The notes beneath the pieces are model-generated. The model ran no database searches. It had not been told where the DNA came from and saw only the letters and a program-made list of their open reading frames with translations. This document shows positions 18,519 to 25,230 of a stretch of DNA of 64,000 nt, in pieces (the stretch's first letter is position 1; each line of letters starts with the position of its first letter). The stretch covers positions 1 to 64,000 of the forward strand of contig CAZYEX010000006.1 in the NCBI GenBank assembly GCA_964646605.1. Direction: 5' to 3'. The DNA is from SBAX01 sp964646605. GTDB taxonomy: Bacteria > Planctomycetota > Phycisphaerae > UBA1845. Both the position numbers and the translations under genes were made by a program.

Positions 18519-19136
18519 TTAGGACAACCGCAAAGTGCCGTCGCCGTCCTTCGCTCCGACGGCGGCGAGTTCGTCAATGGACTCGCTGATCAACCGCTCA
18601 TGCTCGCGGGCGTTAAGCTCCTTACGGATGATTCGCCCGGCCACGTCGGTGGCCAGCTTGGCGCTCAGGGAATACAGCTCTTTCACCGCGGTGTCCGTGG
18701 CGATCTGGATTTCCCGCCGCGACCGTTCGAGGATGGCCTTGGCCTCGGCCTTGGCATCCTCCTCGAACTTCCGCCGCAGAACATCCGCATCGCGCCGCCC
18801 TTCCTCGACAATGGCGGTCGCCTCGGCCCGGGCGGCGACGATCTTGTCGCTATACTCCTTGAGCCGCTTCTCCGCCTCCTCGCGATCGCGCTTGGCCTGC
18901 TCCAACGATTGGCGGATGAAATCCTCGCGCTTTTGCAAGGCGGTGAGAATCGGCTTCCACGCGAACTTGCCCAGCACTGCCAGCACCGCGAGGAACGTCA
19001 CCAGACTCCAGAGGACGTTCCCCAGATCGCCGGTAAACAGGTTGGCGCTCTCCCCGCCGCTCTCGGACGCGGCAACAGGGGCGGTTGTCGCGAGTGCCGC
19101 CAGCGCAAACCACATTTTCGTATTTCCAATCCTCAT
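18519..19136 (-). CDS. atpF: ATP synthase F0 b subunit
   Basis: 205 residues from the ATG at 19136. One membrane helix (NVLWSLVTFLAVLAVLGKFAW, about residues 41-61) is followed by a long charged coiled coil (KREDFIRQSLEQAKRDREEAEKRL onward), the peripheral stalk. Upstream of the helix is an extra about 35-residue leader (MRIGNTKMWFALAALATTAPVAASES) that resembles a signal peptide, so the b subunit may be processed. A TTG at 19193 could add 19 residues but lacks support. Confidence 0.93.
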   Translation of the reverse strand: MRIGNTKMWFALAALATTAPVAASESGGESANLFTGDLGNVLWSLVTFLAVLAVLGKFAWKPILTALQKREDFIRQSLEQAKRDREEAEKRLKEYSDKIVAARAEATAIVEEGRRDADVLRRKFEEDAKAEAKAILERSRREIQIATDTAVKELYSLSAKLATDVAGRIIRKELNAREHERLISESIDELAAVGAKDGDGTLRLS

Positions 19137-19243
19137 CGATCCGCTCGACTCCCCGACCGTTTGGCGAAAGGTCACGCCAACGTCGGACTCCAAGGCTCTC
19201 TCGCACGCATGGGCGCGGGCGTCGTACGACTATGGCCCGCAGT

Positions 19244-19588
19244 CTACTTGTATGCGGCGAGGAAACATCCCAGGACGGCAAACAAGGTGGCGCCTTCGAT
19301 CATGGCCGCCGTGATGATCATGGCCGTGCTGATGTTGCCCGAAGCTTCGGGCTGACGGGCCATGGACTCGACCGCGCTGCCTCCGATCCGCCCGATCCCT
19401 GCGGCGCCACCCATGACTGAAAGCCCGGCGCCGATCGCACCGCCGAGGTTCGCCGCGGTGTTGCCCGGGAAGATCGAGCTACTGCCATTGGTCGCAACTG
19501 GCGCCGGGTCGGCAGCCGTCGCCGTCGCCGATCCCAGCATCAACACAACACCCAAAACGACACACATCAATCCCAACTTCGCCGACAT
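19244..19588 (-). CDS. atpE: ATP synthase F0 c subunit (ring proteolipid) with signal-like leader
   Basis: 114 residues, longer than the usual 75-90 because of an N-terminal leader (MSAKLGLMCVVLGVVLMLGSATATAADP). The two ring helices follow: GGAIGAGLSVMGGAAGIGRIGGSAVESMARQPEA and ISTAMIITAAMIEGATLFAVLGCFLAAYK. The proton-binding carboxylate is the Glu in MIEGA. The sodium-type signature (Glu followed by Ser/Thr) is absent, so proton coupling is inferred. A GTG three codons upstream with GGAG before it is an alternative start. Confidence 0.92.
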   Translation of the reverse strand: MSAKLGLMCVVLGVVLMLGSATATAADPAPVATNGSSSIFPGNTAANLGGAIGAGLSVMGGAAGIGRIGGSAVESMARQPEASGNISTAMIITAAMIEGATLFAVLGCFLAAYK

Positions 19589-19714
19589 TCGCTGCACTGT
19601 GATCACTCCGTGGTTCTGCCGCCAGGTGGGAAAGGGCGGCGTTTGTGTTTCGCCATCGCAGTCACGCCTCACGGCCCCGCGGTCCCACGTCGGGGGGCAT
19701 GGCGACGAAAAAAT

Positions 19715-19792
19715 GTCGAATGGCGAATAGCGAATAGCGAATCATGAGTCGGGGGAAGTCACTCGCCATTCGCAATTCATAATTGTGCATTC
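19715..19792. repeat. Degenerate heptamer inverted repeat, atpB-atpE gap (element E4)
   Basis: Left arm 19715-19742 is four heptamers (GTCGAAT, GGCGAAT, AGCGAAT twice). The right arm 19765-19792 (GCCATTC, GCAATTC, ATAATTG, TGCATTC) pairs with it imperfectly, about two thirds of positions. There is no ORF inside. It ends 3 bases from the atpB stop codon. Same four-by-seven arm design as E1 to E3 but more decayed. Confidence 0.75.
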
Positions 19793-19795
19793 TCC

Positions 19796-20734
19796 TCAAT
19801 GAGCCGCATGCGCATGTTCCGTGGTTCCGTGTCCGTGCTCCTCATGCTCATGCCCAGGTTCGTGATGGATCACCACCGCCTGTCCGATGAAGAGCGTCGT
19901 CAAAAAGGTGAAGATAAACGCCTGTAAGAAGGCGACGAAGACTTCAAGAAGATTGAACGCGACGCTGGTGAGGACGACAACGATGCCGATTCCCGTAGCG
20001 ACCCCGGCGCCCATCGCCGAGTAACTCAGACCGATGAAGCTCAGCAGGACCGCGAGCAACACGTGCCCCGCAACCATGTTGGCGAACAAACGAACCGTGA
20101 GTGCGAAGCATTTGGCCACCAGGCCAATGACCTCCAAGAAAGCGATCAACGGAGCAATCAGCATGGGTCCCTGGAAAAAGTGTTTGACATACGCCACGCC
20201 GTTGTAGCGTAGACCGTTGAAGACGATCATCATGAGAGTACATGCGGCCAAGGAGCCGGTCACCCAGATGTTGCCCGTCGCCGATCCGCCGACCCCGTGA
20301 TGAGCATCGGGAAAAACGCCGCGCACGACCCCCCGGGTCAGCGGCTCCAGAGGCAAGAGTCCGAGCAGGTTGATGAAAAGGATGTAAAAGAACGCGGTCC
20401 AGATGTAGGGGATGAATCGGTCGGTGTGGTCGCCGAGGATGGGTCTGGCTACGGTGTCGCGGAAATAGGCGCAAATCGCCTCGAAGAAATTCCCGATTCC
20501 GCGCGGAGTCAGATCGTTGACCACCTGCCCGGTGGATCGCAGCCGTGCAAAGCGCGGGACGATCAGAAGGAGTAGCAACACGGCCAGAAGTTGCATGATC
20601 ACGTGGTTGGAAACGAGGGTGATGGTTCCCCCAGGGGTGAATACGGTGTCCGCGTCGGTCACGTGGAGGCGCTGATAGACCCATTGGTACACATGGTCCA
20701 TCGGTCCTGCGGCGGAGAGGAGAACGCAACTCAT
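19796..20734 (-). CDS. atpB: ATP synthase F0 a subunit with His-rich tail
   Basis: 312 residues with about six membrane helices. The essential Arg lies in LTVRLFANMVAGHVLLAVLL, in the helix that faces the c ring. The C-terminus carries an extra His/Glu-rich tail (HHEPGHEHEEHGHGT, then EHAHAAH) not typical of the family, probably metal-binding or simply disordered. The start codon overlaps the stop of the upstream AtpI-like gene (ATGA), so they are translationally coupled. Confidence 0.95.
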   Translation of the reverse strand: MSCVLLSAAGPMDHVYQWVYQRLHVTDADTVFTPGGTITLVSNHVIMQLLAVLLLLLIVPRFARLRSTGQVVNDLTPRGIGNFFEAICAYFRDTVARPILGDHTDRFIPYIWTAFFYILFINLLGLLPLEPLTRGVVRGVFPDAHHGVGGSATGNIWVTGSLAACTLMMIVFNGLRYNGVAYVKHFFQGPMLIAPLIAFLEVIGLVAKCFALTVRLFANMVAGHVLLAVLLSFIGLSYSAMGAGVATGIGIVVVLTSVAFNLLEVFVAFLQAFIFTFLTTLFIGQAVVIHHEPGHEHEEHGHGTTEHAHAAH

Positions 20735-21147
20735 GACGATGGAGTCTCCGAGGACCGGCCTACCATTCGCACGGCGAGCAGGCTGTCGGTCAGCAGGATC
20801 ATGATGTAGCTAGCGACCAGGCAAACCACCAAGGGTGTTCGCGGGAACCACCCGCCAAAAAGCAGCGGCGCCGCCAAGGCCAGCACCACGATGAACCGAA
20901 TCGCGGTCGAAGCCAGCACGGCGTTGACCGCCCGTTGCGGGGCGCTGGACATCGCCAACGCCACGGGGACAGCACCGACGCAACTCGCCAGCCAGCTCGC
21001 CCCGCACCCGGCGAGCACCGCCCCGACTGTGTCCCTAGAACGGTCGACTGCCGCAATCCCCACGCCCGCGACGACCACCGCCGGAATGAGCGCGGTTCCT
21101 GCGAAGAGCGCGAAACAGCCGGCGAAGGTCGGGAGAGCCGATCTCAT
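20731..21147 (-). CDS. Small membrane protein, probable ATP synthase subunit I
   Basis: 138 residues with four hydrophobic stretches (ALFAGTALIPAVVVAGVG, AGCGASWLASCVGAVPVALA, FIVVLALAAPLLF, PLVVCLVASYIMILL). Position between an AtpZ-like gene and atpB, with 4-base overlaps on both sides, is the usual place of atpI. Sequence similarity to AtpI is weak by eye, so the assignment rests on context and topology. AtpI-type proteins help assemble the c ring. Confidence 0.7.
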   Translation of the reverse strand: MRSALPTFAGCFALFAGTALIPAVVVAGVGIAAVDRSRDTVGAVLAGCGASWLASCVGAVPVALAMSSAPQRAVNAVLASTAIRFIVVLALAAPLLFGGWFPRTPLVVCLVASYIMILLTDSLLAVRMVGRSSETPSS

Positions 21148-21395
21148 GGTTCGTCAGGAGGCTTGGACCGCTCCCGGTCCGACGCCTTGAAAGCCCCCAG
21201 CGACTCCCGAATAAGGTTATACATTCCGCCAAGCAGACCCAACCCCGCCCCGGCCACGAGTCCCCAAGGTCGGGTTTCCCAGTGGCGGTCCACCCACATT
21301 CCCACAAGGGCGAAACCGACGACTGCAGCGACGAATTCGAACCCGACCCCGGAAAAGCGTAGCCAGGAGGGCCGGTCCCGATTCCTATTCGCCAT
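21144..21395 (-). CDS. AtpZ/AtpI-family small membrane protein
   Basis: 83 residues from the ATG at 21395; the frame is open much further upstream but that part overlaps the promoter and has no protein-like character. Pattern of the AtpZ family: a first helix FEFVAAVVGFALVGMWVDRH and a second GLVAGAGLGLLGGMYNLIRE. AtpZ-type proteins are encoded at the head of many atp operons and are linked to Mg/Ca transport or ring assembly. It is the first gene of the operon; its stop overlaps the next start. Confidence 0.82.
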   Translation of the reverse strand: MANRNRDRPSWLRFSGVGFEFVAAVVGFALVGMWVDRHWETRPWGLVAGAGLGLLGGMYNLIRESLGAFKASDRERSKPPDEP

Positions 21396-21418
21396 CGGGA
21401 GAACGCGCTTCCCGTCCA

Positions 21419-21445
21419 GACTTTGTACCCCAAAGGCACAAAGTC
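21419..21445 (-). promoter_or_regulatory. Leader hairpin upstream of the atp operon
   Basis: In the 5' leader of the operon, an 8-bp stem GACTTTGT / ACAAAGTC encloses an 11-base loop, about 25 bases before the first start codon. It could modulate mRNA stability or translation. No known riboswitch class is recognised. Confidence 0.45.
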
Positions 21446-21516
21446 GGCGACAAAATTGGGCGCTAACCGCAGCGCCCGACCCCTCCGCGGCATCTGCCGA
21501 ATCCGAAGGGGGCCGC

Positions 21517-21545
21517 AGTCTAGCAACCTCCCCCGAGGGATTCAA
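21517..21545 (-). promoter_or_regulatory. Candidate sigma-70-type promoter of the atp operon
   Basis: On the minus strand TTGAAT, a 17-base spacer, then TAGACT. Each hexamer matches the consensus at four of six positions. Transcription would start near 21510, giving a leader of about 115 bases. A nearly identical pair (TTGAAC-N17-TAGACT) precedes the gene at 33119. Confidence 0.5.
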
Positions 21546-21613
21546 GCCGGATAAAGTACGCTCTCGGGACGGGGTGTAGGACCCACCGGAATGAGGTCGA
21601 TAGCGGGCTTGCC

Positions 21614-22618
21614 ATGATCGGTCACTTAGCCATCGTCGGAGCCACGGGTGCCGTCGGGAGGGAGGCTTGTTCCCTGATCGCCGACCGCGGCCTGGCGCTG
21701 AAGACGGTTTCCCTGTGGGCATCCTCCCGCGGTGCGGGTACGCGGGTGGACGTCGGCGGGCGGAGCGTGGCTGTCCACGAATTAGGGGAGCGTAGCTTCG
21801 AAGGCGTCGATTACGCCATCTTCAGCGCCGGGGCGGAACGAAGTCGGCGGTTTGCACCGATCGCGGTTTCGGCCGGGGCGGTGGTGATCGACAATTCGTC
21901 GGCGTTTCGGATGGATCCCAACGTGCCGTTGGTGGTGCCGGAAGTAAACCCGGGCGACCTCGCCGGGCATCGCGGGATCATCGCCAACCCCAACTGCTCG
22001 GCGATCATCCTGATGATGGCCGTCTGGCCTCTGCACCGCGTCAACCCGGTGCGACGGATCGAGGTGAGCACGTATCAATCGGCGAGCGGGGCCGGTGCGG
22101 CGGCGATGGAAGAGCTACGCACGCAGACCGCCGACGTGCTCGCCGGACGACCAGCCACACCGAAGGTCTTCCCCCACCCCATCGCGTTCAACCTCTTCTC
22201 CCACAACACGCCGATCGGTGCGGACGGGTACAACACCGAAGAACAGAAGATCATCGAGGAAACGCGAAAAATTTTTCACGAGCCGTCCTTGCCCATCGCC
22301 CCGACGTGCATCCGCGTCCCGGTTCTTCGTGCCCACAGCGAGTCGATCACGCTGACGTTTCAACGAGCGATCACACCGCAGGAAGTCCGTTCGATCTTGT
22401 CATCGGCACCCGGCGTTCGCATCGTGGACGATGCGGCCAACAACTACTTCCCCATGCCCCTCGACGCCTCGGGCGGCGACGACGTGCTGGTCGGACGAAT
22501 CCGCCAGGACGTGAGCCAACCCGACGGCCGAGGCATTCAACTGTTCGTCAGCGGCGACCAGCTCCGCAAAGGCGCGGCGCTTAACGCGATCCAAATCCTG
22601 GAATTGCTGACCGCGTAA
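21614..22618 (+). CDS. asd: Aspartate-semialdehyde dehydrogenase
   Basis: 334 residues, normal length. NADP-binding GATGAVG at residues 9-15 and the catalytic Cys in IIANPNCSAI (about residue 132) are present, as is the substrate-binding region around STYQSASGAG and the RVPVLRAHSE segment. It reduces aspartyl phosphate to aspartate semialdehyde, the branch point to lysine/diaminopimelate, threonine and methionine. It is divergent from the atp operon and has no biosynthetic neighbours here. Confidence 0.95.
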   Translation: MIGHLAIVGATGAVGREACSLIADRGLALKTVSLWASSRGAGTRVDVGGRSVAVHELGERSFEGVDYAIFSAGAERSRRFAPIAVSAGAVVIDNSSAFRMDPNVPLVVPEVNPGDLAGHRGIIANPNCSAIILMMAVWPLHRVNPVRRIEVSTYQSASGAGAAAMEELRTQTADVLAGRPATPKVFPHPIAFNLFSHNTPIGADGYNTEEQKIIEETRKIFHEPSLPIAPTCIRVPVLRAHSESITLTFQRAITPQEVRSILSSAPGVRIVDDAANNYFPMPLDASGGDDVLVGRIRQDVSQPDGRGIQLFVSGDQLRKGAALNAIQILELLTA

Positions 22619-22693
22619 CGTCGCGGTCTATCCGCGGCCCTTCGTCCGCACCTCGCGCGGTTTCCAGGGCAGCGCCGGGGACAAACCAGGAGG

Positions 22694-23119
22694 TTACGGC
22701 GCTTCGACGATGACCTTAGCGTGGCGCATGGCGTCGCGGTCGTTGTGGAAGCGGCAGCAGTATTCAAACTCCCCGACGTCGTCGAAGCTGCGTTCGAAGG
22801 GCGGGTCGCCGGGACTGAGCGTGCCGGAGTCGAAGAGCGATCCGAGCTCGGTGTCGGGGTCGCCGCTGGTGACGGTGTGCGAGGAATCCGTTTCGAGGTT
22901 CGTCCAGCGGACGACCGTTCCCTGTTTGACCGTGATTTCCTTGGGGGCGAAGGCGAATCCCTCGATGGCGACGTCGGCCACGACCGGCTCGTCATCCGCG
23001 GGCGGGAGCGTCGTCGAGGTGCAAGCAAGTCCCAAGACCAGTCCGAAAAAAGCGACGACTCCGAACATCGACCGCGCCACCCACTCCTGTCGATTTCCCG
23101 CCATCTGCATTCCGCCCAT
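22694..23119 (-). CDS. Cupredoxin (plastocyanin-like) lipoprotein
   Basis: 141 residues from the ATG at 23119, preceded by AGGGGA at good distance; two further in-frame ATGs lie within 15 bases. A lipobox LGLAC gives a lipid-anchored protein. The cupredoxin domain (about 55-141) shows FAFAPKEITVKQGTVVRWTN, then His in SSHTVTSG, and the Cys-His-Met cluster in YCCRFHNDRDAMRHAKV, the usual type-1 copper ligands. Likely a periplasmic electron carrier or copper binder. It follows the ZU5-like lipoprotein gene by 10 bases, in one operon. Confidence 0.85.
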   Translation of the reverse strand: MGGMQMAGNRQEWVARSMFGVVAFFGLVLGLACTSTTLPPADDEPVVADVAIEGFAFAPKEITVKQGTVVRWTNLETDSSHTVTSGDPDTELGSLFDSGTLSPGDPPFERSFDDVGEFEYCCRFHNDRDAMRHAKVIVEAP

Positions 23120-23129
23120 TCGATGTCCC

Positions 23130-24146
23130 CTACTGCAAGTCGCCCACCGCCTGTCCAAAGACCAGACCGCCCTCGTAGTGACAGTAGACATCGACCATCC
23201 ATTGGGTCGAGCTTTTGCGAAGAAACATCACACCGGCCACGGGCTTGGGTACGGCAAGAAGGCCGTCGGCGTAGATGCTCGGTCCGCTCAGTCCCCCGGC
23301 CGGTGTGACCAGGCCCAAAATCACGCCCTCCTCCAACCGTCGAACCTCGGTGGCGTGCAAACCGGCGGTGAGGGTGATGTTGTCGCCGGTCGTGGGATTC
23401 TCCAGGTCCACGTTAATCAGTGACAAGCCGAAGACATCGCCGAAAGCGCTATAGGCGAGCGACGCCGACGTACCCATGTAATTCGGAAACACGCTGAACG
23501 GCTGACCGTTGTAGAGTCCGGTCCCGGCGATGATCTCGTCGTCTTCGATGGGCACGTTGCCGGGCGGGAGCGGCGGGTTCCAAGGATCGTAGGTGGAGAA
23601 GCTGCTGAGTTGGAAGGTTGCGGTGGCGCCGTTGTTTTGCACGAGAGCGGTGATCCCGCTGTCGCCCCAGGTGCCGGTCTGCTCGTCATAGCGCAGCACG
23701 GCCAGCGTGTCCAAAACCGCCAGGTTCGCCAGGACCACGGTCACATCGACGGGAGAATCAAAGGTCGTTCCGCTGGGTTCGAACGAGACCCCGCGCTCGA
23801 ACCCGTTGCCCAGCGGCAGGCCCAGCTCGTCCAGTTCCTCTTCCGAGAGGATTCGCATGGTGATCGCGGTCTGCGAGGGATTCGCCTCGGGCGGGATATC
23901 GAGGCCGAAGTTCTCGACCGCCAACGTCAAACCCGTCGCTGCGTCGAACACTCCGCTGTCCGACGAGGCGTCGCCGCCATCCTGGTTGTCATTCGCGTTC
24001 TGATTCCCGCCATCGTTGTCGTTCTGATTTGCGTTGTCGTTCGCATTATCCCCTGGCGCGGTCCCGGCGGGTGTACACGATGCGCTGCAAGCCGCCAAGA
24101 TCACGCACGAAACCCAGGCCGTCACACAGTACAAACTTCGCTTCAT
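23130..24146 (-). CDS. Lipoprotein with Asn/Asp-rich linker and ZU5-like domain
   Basis: 338 residues; AAGGAG precedes the ATG. The signal peptide ends near SCVILAAC, a probable lipobox. Residues about 32-65 are a low-complexity linker of Asn, Asp and Gln (NDNANQNDNDGG), common in surface lipoproteins of this group. Next comes a ZU5-like stretch (LDIPPEANPSQTAITMRIL, FEPSGTTFDSPVDVTV). The C-terminal half (about 195-338) is an unrecognised beta-rich domain. It is probably exposed on the periplasmic side and co-expressed with the cupredoxin. Confidence 0.72.
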   Translation of the reverse strand: MKRSLYCVTAWVSCVILAACSASCTPAGTAPGDNANDNANQNDNDGGNQNANDNQDGGDASSDSGVFDAATGLTLAVENFGLDIPPEANPSQTAITMRILSEEELDELGLPLGNGFERGVSFEPSGTTFDSPVDVTVVLANLAVLDTLAVLRYDEQTGTWGDSGITALVQNNGATATFQLSSFSTYDPWNPPLPPGNVPIEDDEIIAGTGLYNGQPFSVFPNYMGTSASLAYSAFGDVFGLSLINVDLENPTTGDNITLTAGLHATEVRRLEEGVILGLVTPAGGLSGPSIYADGLLAVPKPVAGVMFLRKSSTQWMVDVYCHYEGGLVFGQAVGDLQ

Positions 24147-24274
24147 TGTCTTACTCCTTTTGGGGTCCGCTTACGTCGCGTCAAAACCACCTGGAGCGTA
24201 AGTCGGAAGGGAGGAAGTGTCCACTCCTCGTGATCCCATTGCGTGGGCGACGATCCGGGCGCAAAGTACCGAAC

Positions 24275-25057
24275 ATGAGCAGCAATCCACCGCCAACCGA
24301 CTCGCCCGTAGCGACACTAACCGAGGCCGAGTGGTACGACCTGAGCATCGACTGGAACGCGCGACTGCGTCGTGAAATCCCCGTGCTGGTCGAGGTCTTC
24401 GGCCCGCCCGGCGGCGGAGGGTTGCTCGACGCGGGGTGCGGGACCGGCCACCAGGCGAGTGCCCTTTCGCAACGCGGTTATCGAGTGGTCGGCGCCGACC
24501 TCAGCGAGGAGATGCTGGCCGTCGCGCGTCGCACCGCGGATCGGAACGAGCCCAAGCCCACGTTCGTCTGCGCGCCCTACGCCGAGTTTCATTCGCGCGT
24601 GGGCGGCGGATTCGACGGCGTCTATTGTCTGGCCAATTCCCTGGCCGCGGCGGGATCGCGCGATGCGCTGTCAACCGCCCTTCACCAATTCGCCGAGTGC
24701 CTTCGTCCCGGCGGGCGTCTCTTCCTGCAGGTGCTCAACTTCGATCGGATGCGGAAAGAGAACCCGTGCGTCAAAGGCCCGCGGGTCACCAACGTGGACG
24801 GCGTCGAATACGTGTCGGTGCGGCAATTCCACTTCATCGAAGATGCGACGCAAGTAACCAACATCACCCTCTGGCAGCAAGGCGGCTGGCGGTTTCATTC
24901 CCATGCCCGCCGACTCTATCCTGTGTCTGTCGACGAACTTCGGGGTTTCATCGACGCCGCGGGCATGAGAATCGACTCGACGTGGGGCAGCTACGCTCGC
25001 GAGCCCTTCAACCCGCAGCGCAGCGACGATCTCATTGTCGTCGCCTCGCGTGTGTAA
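24275..25057 (+). CDS. Class I SAM-dependent methyltransferase
   Basis: 260 residues from the ATG at 24275; the frame is open upstream but that stretch overlaps the divergent promoter and lipoprotein gene. Motif I is LLDAGCGTGHQ, followed by VVGADLSEEML, then GVYCLANSLAA and LRPGGRLFLQVLNFDR. This is the general small-molecule methyltransferase pattern. The substrate is unknown. It is transcribed alone, with a short stem and T-run after the stop. Confidence 0.82.
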   Translation: MSSNPPPTDSPVATLTEAEWYDLSIDWNARLRREIPVLVEVFGPPGGGGLLDAGCGTGHQASALSQRGYRVVGADLSEEMLAVARRTADRNEPKPTFVCAPYAEFHSRVGGGFDGVYCLANSLAAAGSRDALSTALHQFAECLRPGGRLFLQVLNFDRMRKENPCVKGPRVTNVDGVEYVSVRQFHFIEDATQVTNITLWQQGGWRFHSHARRLYPVSVDELRGFIDAAGMRIDSTWGSYAREPFNPQRSDDLIVVASRV

Positions 25058-25080
25058 CGCCCCTCGGCGGACTTTTTTTT
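25058..25080 (+). terminator. Weak intrinsic terminator
   Basis: Directly after the methyltransferase stop, a short stem CGCC / GGCG with loop CCTC is followed by AC and eight T. The stem is only 4 bp, but the T-run and position fit a terminator. Confidence 0.5.
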
Positions 25081-25092
25081 GCGAAGTTTTCC

Positions 25093-25121
25093 TTGCAAGG
25101 TTTATCCAGATCGGTTAGATT
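25093..25121 (+). promoter_or_regulatory. Candidate promoter of the Asp-box propeller gene
   Basis: TTGCAA, 17-base spacer, TAGATT; both hexamers match consensus at four of six positions. It lies 110 bases upstream of the start codon at 25231. Confidence 0.38.
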
Positions 25122-25230
25122 GTCCTCCGAATCGACCGGTGTCCAAGGGGTGTCGGGAGAAGGTCGCGCATCCCGACTCCGCCCAGTTATGGAGATGTTC
25201 CGGTCATCCACTCAAACGGAGGAGGAATTC

